Source: Mycobacteroides sp. CBMA 271
GTDB taxonomy: Bacteria; Actinomycetota; Actinomycetes; Mycobacteriales; Mycobacteriaceae
Length of the DNA: 64,000 bases
NCBI RefSeq assembly: GCF_009729205.1
Contig: NZ_VTHB01000009.1
Coordinates: forward strand, 124,001 to 188,000
Direction: 5' to 3'
Under the pieces are notes generated by a model that worked only from the letters and a program-made list of their open reading frames with translations, did not search any database and had not been told where the DNA came from. Shown here in pieces: positions 41,692-49,441 of the stretch (the stretch's first letter is position 1; each line of letters begins with the position of its first letter). The position numbers and the translations under genes were made by a program.

Positions 41692-43263
41692 TCATTTGAT
41701 CCTTATCAGTTTCATGAGGCGGTAGAGCTGTGTGAGGAGCGAGGCGTTTTGTTCTGTCGATATTCCGGGGAGTGGGTCGAACCCGATCAGGTGCTGGCTC
41801 GCGATGGTTTGTAGTTCACAGTATTGGAGTAGGCCGTGCTCTCCGTGTCGTCGTCCGAGTCCGGATGCTTTCATTCCGCCCATGGGTGCGTCGTTGGAGG
41901 TGTAGGCCGATGCGAGTCCTTCGTTGATGTTGACTGTGCCAGCGGAGATTTGGGCTCCGATGTGGCGGGCGCGAGATAGGTTTCGGCTCCAGATACTGGC
42001 GTTGAGGCCGTATTGGCTGTTGTTGGCCATCTCGATCACGGCGTCGTCGGACGTGAACGGGTACACGGATACGACCGGTCCGAATGTTTCTTCTGAATGC
42101 ACGGCCATCTCGGGTGTCACACCGGTAAGGATGGTCGGTTCGTAGAAGTAGGGTCCCAGGTCTGGTCTCGGTTTGCCGCCTGCCCGAACGATTGCGCCGG
42201 CGGCAACGGCTTGATCCACGTGTTGTCGAGTTTTATCAAGCTGGCGTTGGGTGCTTAGTGTTCCGATGTCGTAGCTGAAATCAAACGTATTGCCTAGCTT
42301 GAGTTCTGAGGTATGGCGGATCAGGAAGTCAAGGAATCTATCGTACACGGATTCGTGGACGTAGAGTCTTTCGATAGACAAGCACAGCTGACCTGTCGTT
42401 GAGAAGCAGGCGCGTGCAGCACCTTTAGCCGCTTTGTCGAGGTCTGCGTCGTCTAGCACGATCATTGGGTTCTTTCCGCCGAGTTCCAGTGTGCACCCGA
42501 TGAGCCTGGTTGCTGCGGCTTGCGCGAGTCTGCGGCCGGCCTGGGTTGAACCGGTGAAGCTGATCTGGTCGGCAAGGTCGATCAATGTGGCGCCAAGGGT
42601 ATGGGGATCGCCGATCACGATCTGCCACAGGTCCTCTGGTAGTCCTGCTTGGACCATGAGCGCTCGTGCGCGCAGAGCTGTCAGTGCTGCTTGGTTGTCG
42701 GGTTTGTGTACGACCGCGTTGCCTGCGATGAGGGCTGGCACTGTATCGCAAACAGCAAGGGAAAGTGGGTAATTGAATGGGGACACAACTGCGACGACGC
42801 CCTTGGGATGTCGTAGCTCCACCGCGCGGGTGGCCAGAGGCAGCGCGCCCTTGCGACGCCGTGCGGCGAGGTATCGCGGCGCATTCCTGCCGTAGTAGAG
42901 CGATAGCCCAGCCACATCGAGCGTTTCTTCGAAGGCGCTGTTGCGTGACTTGCCGCTTTCGGCCTGGATGATGTCCATCAGTTCAGTGTTGTGAAGCGCA
43001 AGGTCATGGAAGCGCAGAAAGATACGGGCCCGTTCGCGCACGGGCGTTGTCCGCCACTTACTTTGTGCTTGGCGTGCGCGCTCGAAGGCCGTATGTACAT
43101 CTTGTTGCGTCGAGGTAGGTAGCTCGGTCAGCACTTCTCCGGTGAAGGGTGCGATGACCGCGACCGGTGGCCCGTTAGCCACGAGAGCGGCTGTTGCGTG
43201 TTGTATCTGTGCGTTTGAAAGTTGTTTAGGCTGTGCGCGCTTGGTTTCTTCTGTCGCGGTCAT
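41692..43263 (-). CDS. aldehyde dehydrogenase (succinic-semialdehyde-dehydrogenase-like)
   Basis: 523 aa with the full ALDH set: SPFNYPLSLAVCDTVPALIAG, the NAD-binding FTGSTQAGRRLAQAAA, the catalytic base Glu260 in TLELGGKNPM and the nucleophile Cys294 in STTGQLCLSIERL. Overall it resembles the GabD2 subgroup. It oxidises an aldehyde to the acid; the linked acyl-CoA synthetase and P450 suggest a carboxylic acid destined for CoA activation. The ATG at 43263 is chosen over a frame six codons longer. It is the second gene of the leftward island operon. Confidence 0.9.
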   Translation of the reverse strand: MTATEETKRAQPKQLSNAQIQHATAALVANGPPVAVIAPFTGEVLTELPTSTQQDVHTAFERARQAQSKWRTTPVRERARIFLRFHDLALHNTELMDIIQAESGKSRNSAFEETLDVAGLSLYYGRNAPRYLAARRRKGALPLATRAVELRHPKGVVAVVSPFNYPLSLAVCDTVPALIAGNAVVHKPDNQAALTALRARALMVQAGLPEDLWQIVIGDPHTLGATLIDLADQISFTGSTQAGRRLAQAAATRLIGCTLELGGKNPMIVLDDADLDKAAKGAARACFSTTGQLCLSIERLYVHESVYDRFLDFLIRHTSELKLGNTFDFSYDIGTLSTQRQLDKTRQHVDQAVAAGAIVRAGGKPRPDLGPYFYEPTILTGVTPEMAVHSEETFGPVVSVYPFTSDDAVIEMANNSQYGLNASIWSRNLSRARHIGAQISAGTVNINEGLASAYTSNDAPMGGMKASGLGRRHGEHGLLQYCELQTIASQHLIGFDPLPGISTEQNASLLTQLYRLMKLIRIK

Positions 43264-43314
43264 GTTCGGCTTCTTCCACATTTCTGGTGGGGGGGTATTC
43301 GGGACGGCGCTCGC

Positions 43315-44901
43315 TCAGATGCGCTTCGTGGCTGCGACGGCCGGCAGGTGCTGGCGAAGCTGGTCTTTGAGGACCTTTCCGCTGGCGTTGCGAGGGAGGG
43401 CATTAACGAACTCGACCACGGTTGGGCATTTGTACCCGGCGAGCGCTGATCGGCAGAAGGCAATGATGTTTTCAGCGGTGATGCTTGGTTGTGCTATGAC
43501 GAATGCCTTGACTGTCTCGCCCCAATGGTTATGCGGCAGGCCAACTACCGCTGCCTCGAGGACCTGGGGATGTTCGAGAAGTACCCGTTCGACTTCGGCG
43601 CTGTAGACGTTCTCGCCGCCTGTGATGATCATGTCCTTGATTCGGTCCTCGATAAAGAGGTACCCGTCGTTGTCGATTCGTCCGATATCGCCTGTACGCA
43701 CCCATCCGTCGCCAGTGATTGTTCCTTGTGTCGCCTGAGGTTGGTTGAGATAGCCGGTTAGGTGTTGACTGGTTCGGGCCAGGATCTCACCGGCCTGCCC
43801 ACAGGGACATTGCTCGCCCGATTCTGGGTTCACGACCCTGATTTCGCACCCAGCAACGGCTTTCCCAACCGAACGCAACAGATCAGGTCGCCGGTCGTCG
43901 CGGTGATCAGCTGGTGAGAGTACGGTGATTGCCCCTGAGAGTTCCGTTTGCCCATATACCTGGACGAGGTCGAGATCGGGCCAGGTTGCCAGTGCTTTCA
44001 CCAGTAACCGCTGGGGTGCGGGCGCTGCCCCGTAGACCAGACGCCGCAAGCGGCCAATCGACTCGACGCCGCGCGGGCCGTCATTGAGAAGTGCTGCGAT
44101 AACCGGCGGCACGAGAAATGCGTGGGTAACTCCGCTGGCGATGATTTCACACAGCTGCTGCGGACGTGCGTCTCGAACTATAGTGGTTACGGCTCCGGCA
44201 TGAATTCCCATGAACGCGTGGCAAATCCCGCCAACGTGGAACAGCGGCATGGCAGCAAGGTTGACGTCATTTTCCGAAAATCCCATAGCAGGTTCGACAT
44301 TGAGGGTGTGTGAGATCAGAGCACGCTGGCTCAGCATGACGCCTTTAGGTCGGCCGGTAGTGCCCGAGCTGTAAATGATGAGCGCGATCGATTCGGGATC
44401 AGTTGGCGCAGTGCGCGGCCGTGGCTCCGAGCACGCGATGAACATCTCGTAGGTGTCATCCGCGCCGCCGACGGTAATGATCGCGTCCATGGGCGCACTG
44501 ATGGAATCAAGCTGATCAGTGCACCCGCGAAATTCGCTGCCCACGAATAGGACACGAATTTTGCTATCCGAGATGACATGACAGATCTCATCATCGGCCT
44601 GTCTCCAGTTCACGATGGTGACGGCCGCGCCCAGCGATCCCGCGGCCAAAACGAGCTCCAGGCAGGAAGGGTGATTCTTGTCGAGGAACCCGATCCGATG
44701 GCCGGCGCCTACACCTATTTCCGCCAGTCCACCTGCAAGACAAGCGATCCGCGTATGCCACTGTCGCCACGTCCAGGCGTTGGACTCGTATCTCACAGCC
44801 ACCCCATCGGGGTTTGCCGCGACGTGGGCATCAAGCAGGAAGTCAGTTAGGCATGTGTGCGCACTTGGCCCGCACCGCGCCTCGTCGACTGGTGATCTCA
44901 T
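43315..44901 (-). CDS. acyl-CoA synthetase / AMP-dependent ligase (FadD-like)
   Basis: 528 aa with the AMP-binding P-loop YSSGTTGRPKGVMLS, the linker motif YGQTELSGAI, GDGWVRTGDIGRIDNDGYLF, the hinge DRIKDMIITGGENVYSAEVE and the catalytic lysine in PRNASGKVLKDQL. It activates a carboxylic acid to its CoA ester. ATG at 44901. It is first in the operon with the aldehyde dehydrogenase (50-nt gap) and divergent from the P450 operon. A small hairpin (44939-44960) lies in its leader. Confidence 0.9.
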   Translation of the reverse strand: MRSPVDEARCGPSAHTCLTDFLLDAHVAANPDGVAVRYESNAWTWRQWHTRIACLAGGLAEIGVGAGHRIGFLDKNHPSCLELVLAAGSLGAAVTIVNWRQADDEICHVISDSKIRVLFVGSEFRGCTDQLDSISAPMDAIITVGGADDTYEMFIACSEPRPRTAPTDPESIALIIYSSGTTGRPKGVMLSQRALISHTLNVEPAMGFSENDVNLAAMPLFHVGGICHAFMGIHAGAVTTIVRDARPQQLCEIIASGVTHAFLVPPVIAALLNDGPRGVESIGRLRRLVYGAAPAPQRLLVKALATWPDLDLVQVYGQTELSGAITVLSPADHRDDRRPDLLRSVGKAVAGCEIRVVNPESGEQCPCGQAGEILARTSQHLTGYLNQPQATQGTITGDGWVRTGDIGRIDNDGYLFIEDRIKDMIITGGENVYSAEVERVLLEHPQVLEAAVVGLPHNHWGETVKAFVIAQPSITAENIIAFCRSALAGYKCPTVVEFVNALPRNASGKVLKDQLRQHLPAVAATKRI

Positions 44902-44968
44902 CGGCAACCAACCCTTTCCGGTCGCTGCATATGTGCATGTTGGGAGGCCGTAGTCCCAACCATGATTG

Positions 44969-44997
44969 ACTAATGATACTGATACAGATACATTAGT
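44969..44997. promoter_or_regulatory. operator-like palindrome in the island's divergent promoter
   Basis: ACTAATG (44969-44975) and CATTAGT (44991-44997) are exact reverse complements, 15 nt apart. Between and into them run three GATAC units with 6-bp period (44975, 44981, 44987). The position between the leftward fadD-type operon and the rightward P450 operon makes it a likely operator for both. The island carries no regulator gene. Confidence 0.55.
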
Positions 44998-45020
44998 AAC
45001 ATAGAGAGATTGTCGAAGGG

Positions 45021-45123
45021 CGTGGTGATCCCAAGAGTCGTCTTGCCGTCAGGGCATGCTTTGACGAAACCTTCCGGCTGCAGGGAAACCTGGCAGCGGG
45101 AGGTGTTCGCCTACTCGACGAGC
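45021..45123 (+). pseudogene. P450 helix-K remnant in the divergent region
   Basis: One frame reads RLAVRACFDETFRLQG, with the ExxR core ETFR, and matches CFDETQRIQG of the intact P450 and RACFDEAQRLQ of the remnant near 49.0 kb. Sequence on either side quickly loses P450 character (EGRGDPKS before, NLAAGGVRLLDELPW after). It is a short fragment, so this is a tentative call. The rest of 44998-45378 shows no supported gene. Confidence 0.4.
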
Positions 45124-45378
45124 TTCCTTGGCGCCAGCCTCATTTGGCGGTCGTTTGAAACGGGAGGAGCCATGGCGGGAAGTATTTGACCTCTCCATCG
45201 AATCGGCAGCGCACGCCGTTTGCGACGACATATCCGTCGCATGTCTCCGTTGCCCGGCACGAGGTCTAGTGGAAATCAATCTGACCGATGGTCCCGTTGT
45301 CAGTGGTTTCGGCCGCTCAACTGATTAGTGCAAGTAGCAGACGAGAGATAAAAATGAACGCGAACAATGGAGTGACCT

Positions 45379-46848
45379 ATGACGGCTGCGGCCTCATGCC
45401 CGTGGACCGGGCATCCAAACCCCGATGATCAGGCGATCCGGCTCACAACCCACACGAGTAGGGATTTCTTCCGTTTCACCCGAGTTCCGTTGGCCACGAT
45501 TGGGCGCAGCGTAGATCAGAGCATTCCTGGCCCGCTGGGTCTACCGGTCGTGGGGGTTGCACCTCAGCTCATGCGAGATCCATTCACTTATCTGCATGAT
45601 GCATCGAAGAAATACGGCGACGTGTTCCGTATCCCGGTTCCGCTTCACGACCTCGTGGTGGTGACCCATCCTGATCTAGTGCGTGAAGTCTTCCATGATC
45701 GGGGTGCAACAAGATACGGACTGTATGACTTGCCTAAGTCCCTCGAGAAAAGAGTCGGCCGGGGCCTGCCCATGCTAGAAGGCGAGGAGTACACGCAGCG
45801 TCGCAACCTCTACAGTCCGATGTTCGGCAAGCGATTCCTGGCGCGCCTCGCCGATGACTTTGTCGACGAGATGGACAGACGCTTGCAATCGTGGGACGCT
45901 GCCGCAGCGTCAGGAACCACGATCGATCTGGAGCGCGAGATTGGCAAGATCTTATTGCCGGCGTTCATGCGCAATATGTTTTCGATGGCGCTCACCGACG
46001 AAGAGATCGAGATATACGACAGGGATCTGAGAGAGATCCTGGCGGCAGTCGCGTCGGCGTTTTGGTGTCGTAAACCGCCCAACCTCATGCCCATTCCCGG
46101 TGCACCCAATTTGGTCCGATCGAGTCGGCGAATGGCCCGCACCATTAATGACATCTTGGATGCACGAGCTGGCGAGTTGCAGCGCCGAGATGACCTACTC
46201 CAGATCCTTGTGGAGGCACGCCTACCCGACGGGTCGCAAGTGGACCGCAAGGCGCGCGTGGTCGACACGATGGGCATCATGATGGCCGGCTATGACACCG
46301 TGGTTGCGGTGCTGGCATGGATGTTCTCGCTCCTGCCGACGAACCCTTGTGCACAGCAACAGCTTTACGATGAGGTCGACGCGCTCGGTGGCGTGATGCC
46401 CAGCGCTGAGCATCTGGATCGTCTCAGCTGGGCCCGTCAGTGTTTTGACGAGACCCAACGTATACAGGGCCATCCGTTCAATGTGCGTTGGTCGAAAACC
46501 GACAATGAACTCGCCGGGTTTCGGATTCCGAAGGGGACGATGGTCGGAGCCTGCATGACGGCGCTCAATCGTGATCCACGGTGGTGGGCCCAGCCAGATG
46601 TCTACGATCCCAAACATTTTGACAAGGAACAGGTTTCCGGCAGGCCGAACACCGTATTCATCCCCTTTGGCACTGGTCCGCACCAATGCATCGGCATGGC
46701 GATGGCTTACCAGAACGGCTTGTTGCTCACCGCATTGATTCTGCAACGCTATCGAATTCAGCTGAAGCCGGGTTGGACACCCAGGCACAAGATGACTATG
46801 TCGGTCACCATTAAGGGTGGAGTACCGTGCACCATCTCTCGCCGATGA
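45379..46848 (+). CDS. cytochrome P450
   Basis: 489 aa. The I-helix oxygen-binding segment is MMAGYDTV, helix K is CFDETQRIQG (ExxR), and the heme-binding loop FIPFGTGPHQCIG carries the axial Cys437. There is no membrane anchor. An N-terminal extension of about 50 residues precedes the Pro-rich PGPLGLPVVG. It would insert oxygen into a hydrophobic substrate using the ferredoxin encoded three genes downstream. The ATG at 45379 has a GGAGTG ribosome site; its TGA overlaps the next ATG. No ferredoxin reductase is in the island. Confidence 0.92.
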   Translation: MTAAASCPWTGHPNPDDQAIRLTTHTSRDFFRFTRVPLATIGRSVDQSIPGPLGLPVVGVAPQLMRDPFTYLHDASKKYGDVFRIPVPLHDLVVVTHPDLVREVFHDRGATRYGLYDLPKSLEKRVGRGLPMLEGEEYTQRRNLYSPMFGKRFLARLADDFVDEMDRRLQSWDAAAASGTTIDLEREIGKILLPAFMRNMFSMALTDEEIEIYDRDLREILAAVASAFWCRKPPNLMPIPGAPNLVRSSRRMARTINDILDARAGELQRRDDLLQILVEARLPDGSQVDRKARVVDTMGIMMAGYDTVVAVLAWMFSLLPTNPCAQQQLYDEVDALGGVMPSAEHLDRLSWARQCFDETQRIQGHPFNVRWSKTDNELAGFRIPKGTMVGACMTALNRDPRWWAQPDVYDPKHFDKEQVSGRPNTVFIPFGTGPHQCIGMAMAYQNGLLLTALILQRYRIQLKPGWTPRHKMTMSVTIKGGVPCTISRR

Positions 46849-47330
46849 ATTCACTGACCCACGCACCTTCGTTGCACTACTGCGTTTCCCGGCACCACGA
46901 AGGGTTCATCACGAAAGTCGACCATTCCGCACGCCGAGATACATCCCAGATCCATACATGTTGCCCAGGTCGACCTGACTACTGCGAAAGCAGATTGATT
47001 GCCGTAACGCTGGATCAGGGCGTGATCACTGGGGTTTCGACTTGGCGATTTACGTCAGCAGGTCCGACTGTCTCCTGCATGTCTCTCGAACTGAGGTCCA
47101 ACGTCGGAGGCGGCTTGAAGGGGCAAGCATTGGCCCAACTCGTCGATTCGACGCTGGAGTCGGCTATCAAGCACACCGATGCCAAACTGCGAGCACAACT
47201 CGAGAATTACTATCACGCACGCTCGGGAACAAGCGTGGGTGCTCATCTCAACCGACATAAAGATAGATACCAGATTCACGAACGGCAATCGGATGATTGG
47301 CGACGATCTCCCACCTGGGCCACGCAGTAA
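46845..47330 (+). CDS. unrecognised 161-aa protein coupled to the P450
   Basis: It starts on an ATGA overlap with the P450 stop, strong evidence that it is translated. Residues about 70-135 (VITGVSTWRFTSAGPTVSCM, LELRSNVGGGLKGQALAQLV, KLRAQLENYY) recall the C-terminal strand and long helix of SRPBCC ligand-binding proteins. The first 60 residues and the basic tail do not fit. It could be a divergent or partly frame-altered SRPBCC protein. No function can be given. Confidence 0.55.
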   Translation: MNSLTHAPSLHYCVSRHHEGFITKVDHSARRDTSQIHTCCPGRPDYCESRLIAVTLDQGVITGVSTWRFTSAGPTVSCMSLELRSNVGGGLKGQALAQLVDSTLESAIKHTDAKLRAQLENYYHARSGTSVGAHLNRHKDRYQIHERQSDDWRRSPTWATQ

Positions 47331-47349
47331 AGATGAAAGGTTAGTACCC

Positions 47350-48087
47350 ATGCCTATATCAGCAGCGGATACCGGCGAATCACCATCCCACGTGCAATCC
47401 AAGGCGAATAGCTTTGCCCCGCTTGGTGATCGTGTTACGGGTCGTTACGCAAGGAGTCACGACGGTTACCAAGAACTCCTCGATGGATATTGGGAAAAGG
47501 TGCGCGCTCAAGAAGGTATGTACGTCAAAGCCGGATTTCCCGCGGATGGTCTCGCCGATTTTCTACGTAGATACTTGGAGGCTTGGGGAACCGCAACCCA
47601 AAAGGGATCGATAGAGGCGATCTGCGAATGCCTGACTGATGATCTGGTATTTGCGGATTCGATCACTGGTTGCCGCGACTGGTCCACGACCCAGGCAGAG
47701 TGCGACCTCTACCATCTGTTGGTCACATATAGCGTGATCCCGTTCTACCCGCAAGACGACACACACAAGTCTCTACCGCTCTTCGACTTCTTCGAGGGTA
47801 ATGTCCGAGTCACCGTGCCGTGGCGCGGCAAGGGCTATTTCGCGTTTTCACCGAAGAGGATCGATAGGGTCGGCGTCGACAGATACAACCTCATTCGCGA
47901 TCCTGCGCGAGGCTGGCTGATCTCCCGCATCGATACCGACTACGACATATTAGCCGGTATTGTTAACGTACTGCCACTACCTCTACATGCAGTCAAGCAA
48001 CAGACATTCGGATCAGTGCTGAAGGCAGCGCAGAAGTTCCTCCCGTTCCTCCGCGGACCCAAGATCGAAGCATTCCGCTGGAAATGA
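47350..48087 (+). CDS. NTF2/SnoaL-like domain protein
   Basis: 245 aa. The central part (GLADFLRRYLEAWGTATQKG, IEAICECLTDDLVFADSITG, YHLLVTYSVIPFYPQDDTHK, GWLISRIDTDYDILAG) has the cone-shaped NTF2-like pattern of SnoaL, limonene-epoxide-hydrolase and ketosteroid-isomerase families. The N-terminus adds about 60 residues. Such enzymes isomerise or hydrolyse P450 products. The ATG at 47350 follows GATGAAAGG; a longer open frame (from 47179) overlaps the previous gene and is rejected. Substrate unknown. Confidence 0.75.
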   Translation: MPISAADTGESPSHVQSKANSFAPLGDRVTGRYARSHDGYQELLDGYWEKVRAQEGMYVKAGFPADGLADFLRRYLEAWGTATQKGSIEAICECLTDDLVFADSITGCRDWSTTQAECDLYHLLVTYSVIPFYPQDDTHKSLPLFDFFEGNVRVTVPWRGKGYFAFSPKRIDRVGVDRYNLIRDPARGWLISRIDTDYDILAGIVNVLPLPLHAVKQQTFGSVLKAAQKFLPFLRGPKIEAFRWK

Positions 48088-48207
48088 TAGAGATTGACAG
48101 GCCGTGATGGCGGGTACGGATCAGTCACGATGCGGCGTGGGACTTTCGATGAGTGCGAGGTGCGGTAAATCAATGACAATTTATTCTTGTGAATATTGCG
48201 AGGGATC

Positions 48208-48432
48208 ATGGATGCCGCTTCTATAAAGGTCTCGGCTGATGCTGACATGTGCTTTGGATCGGGCTTGTGTGCCCGTATGGTGCCGGAGGTCTTCGGCGCC
48301 GACAGCGAAGGCATCGTCCTCGTCCGCGGCGCAGATCCCGACGGATTTACCACCGTGCATGGACGTCAGGTCGCTGCGGTGAAGCAGGTGTCACTGGCCT
48401 GTCCAGCCGGTGCCGTTACAGTTACCGGCTGA
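48208..48432 (+). CDS. [3Fe-4S] ferredoxin of the P450-associated type
   Basis: 74 aa with Cys15-x5-Cys21 in DMCFGSGLCARMVPEVF and Cys65 in SLACPAGAV. The missing fourth cysteine defines a 3Fe-4S cluster ferredoxin, the usual P450 partner in mycobacteria. The ATG at 48208 follows GCGAGGGATC. It closes the rightward operon and should pass electrons to the P450. Confidence 0.9.
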   Translation: MDAASIKVSADADMCFGSGLCARMVPEVFGADSEGIVLVRGADPDGFTTVHGRQVAAVKQVSLACPAGAVTVTG

Positions 48433-48499
48433 TCACGGCGTTCGATCGCCTCATAGCTAACGGCGGCAACCGACGGAGTTCAACGGCGTCGTGAACAGC

Positions 48500-48958
48500 T
48501 CAAAAGTCGCCTGTGGTCGATGGCGACGCTCCTGGGCGGTGACCGGGGAGGAATGATTGTTGGTCAATGAGCACGTGAATTGATGATGAGTGACCGTGAT
48601 GGATGCAGCGGAGTGCTCTAAATGCCGCTCCATACAACCGGAATTGGTGGCTGCGATACCATTGCGCCACGGCTCGCAGACGGTAGAAGTAGCCTGGTAA
48701 GGCATCATCGACCATGAATATGTGAGAGACCTGAAGATCGGCCCAGAATGCCGTCGATCGCCATTCCTTGCTAAACGTCGGAGTGATCAGATCGAGTCGT
48801 TCGGCAACGTTCGCGGCAGGATTCAGGACGCATTCGACAACTCTCTGTATGTATTTTTCCAGGTCTGCAAGGTCGGTCTTGAGGTACGCCGTGTCTGGGA
48901 CAAGTACCAGTGACATCACTGTTCGGTTGAGAACGTCGGCCGTAATGTTGGCGTCAGC
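48500..48958 (-). CDS. uncertain minus-strand open frame
   Basis: A frame with internal ATGs reads VPDTAYLKTDLADLEKYIQR, then VVECVLNPAANVAERLDLIT and WADLQVSHIFMVDDALPGYF. The composition is protein-like, but I recognise no family, no ribosome site is clear, and it runs towards debris of a P450 gene on the other strand. It may be a real small gene, a fragment, or chance. Confidence 0.25.
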   Translation of the reverse strand, partial: ADANITADVLNRTVMSLVLVPDTAYLKTDLADLEKYIQRVVECVLNPAANVAERLDLITPTFSKEWRSTAFWADLQVSHIFMVDDALPGYFYRLRAVAQWYRSHQFRLYGAAFRALRCIHHGHSSSIHVLIDQQSFLPGHRPGASPSTTGDF

Positions 48959-49400
48959 CTCTGGTTGGGTGGAAAGTCCGTGACGGTCGCCGATATGACC
49001 AGGCTCCCGCTGCCTCGAGCCTGCTTCGACGAAGCGCAACGTTTACAAAGATGGTTTGGTGATCAACCCTGAAACCGCCCTCGTCGGTGACGAGATAGGT
49101 GGCTACCGTATTGCGGCAGAGACAACGATTCTGCAGTCCTCGCCTGCGACGCAACGTGATCCGCGATTCTGGCCCGAATGCAACCGGTACAACCCTGACT
49201 CGTTCCTTAGCGACGAAGCCGACTTGCGCGCGTTCGTTCCCTCTGTGCGTGGACAGCGGCTCTGTCTGGGGTGCAGATAACACGGCCTGCCGGTGCTGTA
49301 ACGTTCCCGGCCCTGTGGCGGTCGACGCCCGTCGACAGCGTGTTGATGCGGGACGCAAACGCAATCGAGAAGACCGACTGTGTGCGGACCCGCACGCCGA
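48955..49400 (+). pseudogene. C-terminal remnant of a second P450, frameshifted
   Basis: In one frame LGGKSVTVADMTRLPLPRAC continues into FDEAQRLQ (helix K, ExxR). After a stop and frame change, LVINPETALVGDEIGGYRIA, then TQRDPRFWPECNRYNPDSFL and RGQRLCLG (damaged heme loop), follow the P450 order. A further frame change gives TDCVRTRTPTIRL at the end. The N-terminal two-thirds are absent. It differs from the intact P450, so it is not a recent copy of it. Confidence 0.7.
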
Positions 49401-49441
49401 CGATCCGCCTCCGTTCTAGCGGTTGCTCGCGGTCTCTTGAA

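Noticed and set aside
45128..45328. 66-codon frame between the island operons
   Set aside because: No ribosome site or known family, and it overlaps likely promoter sequence and P450 debris.
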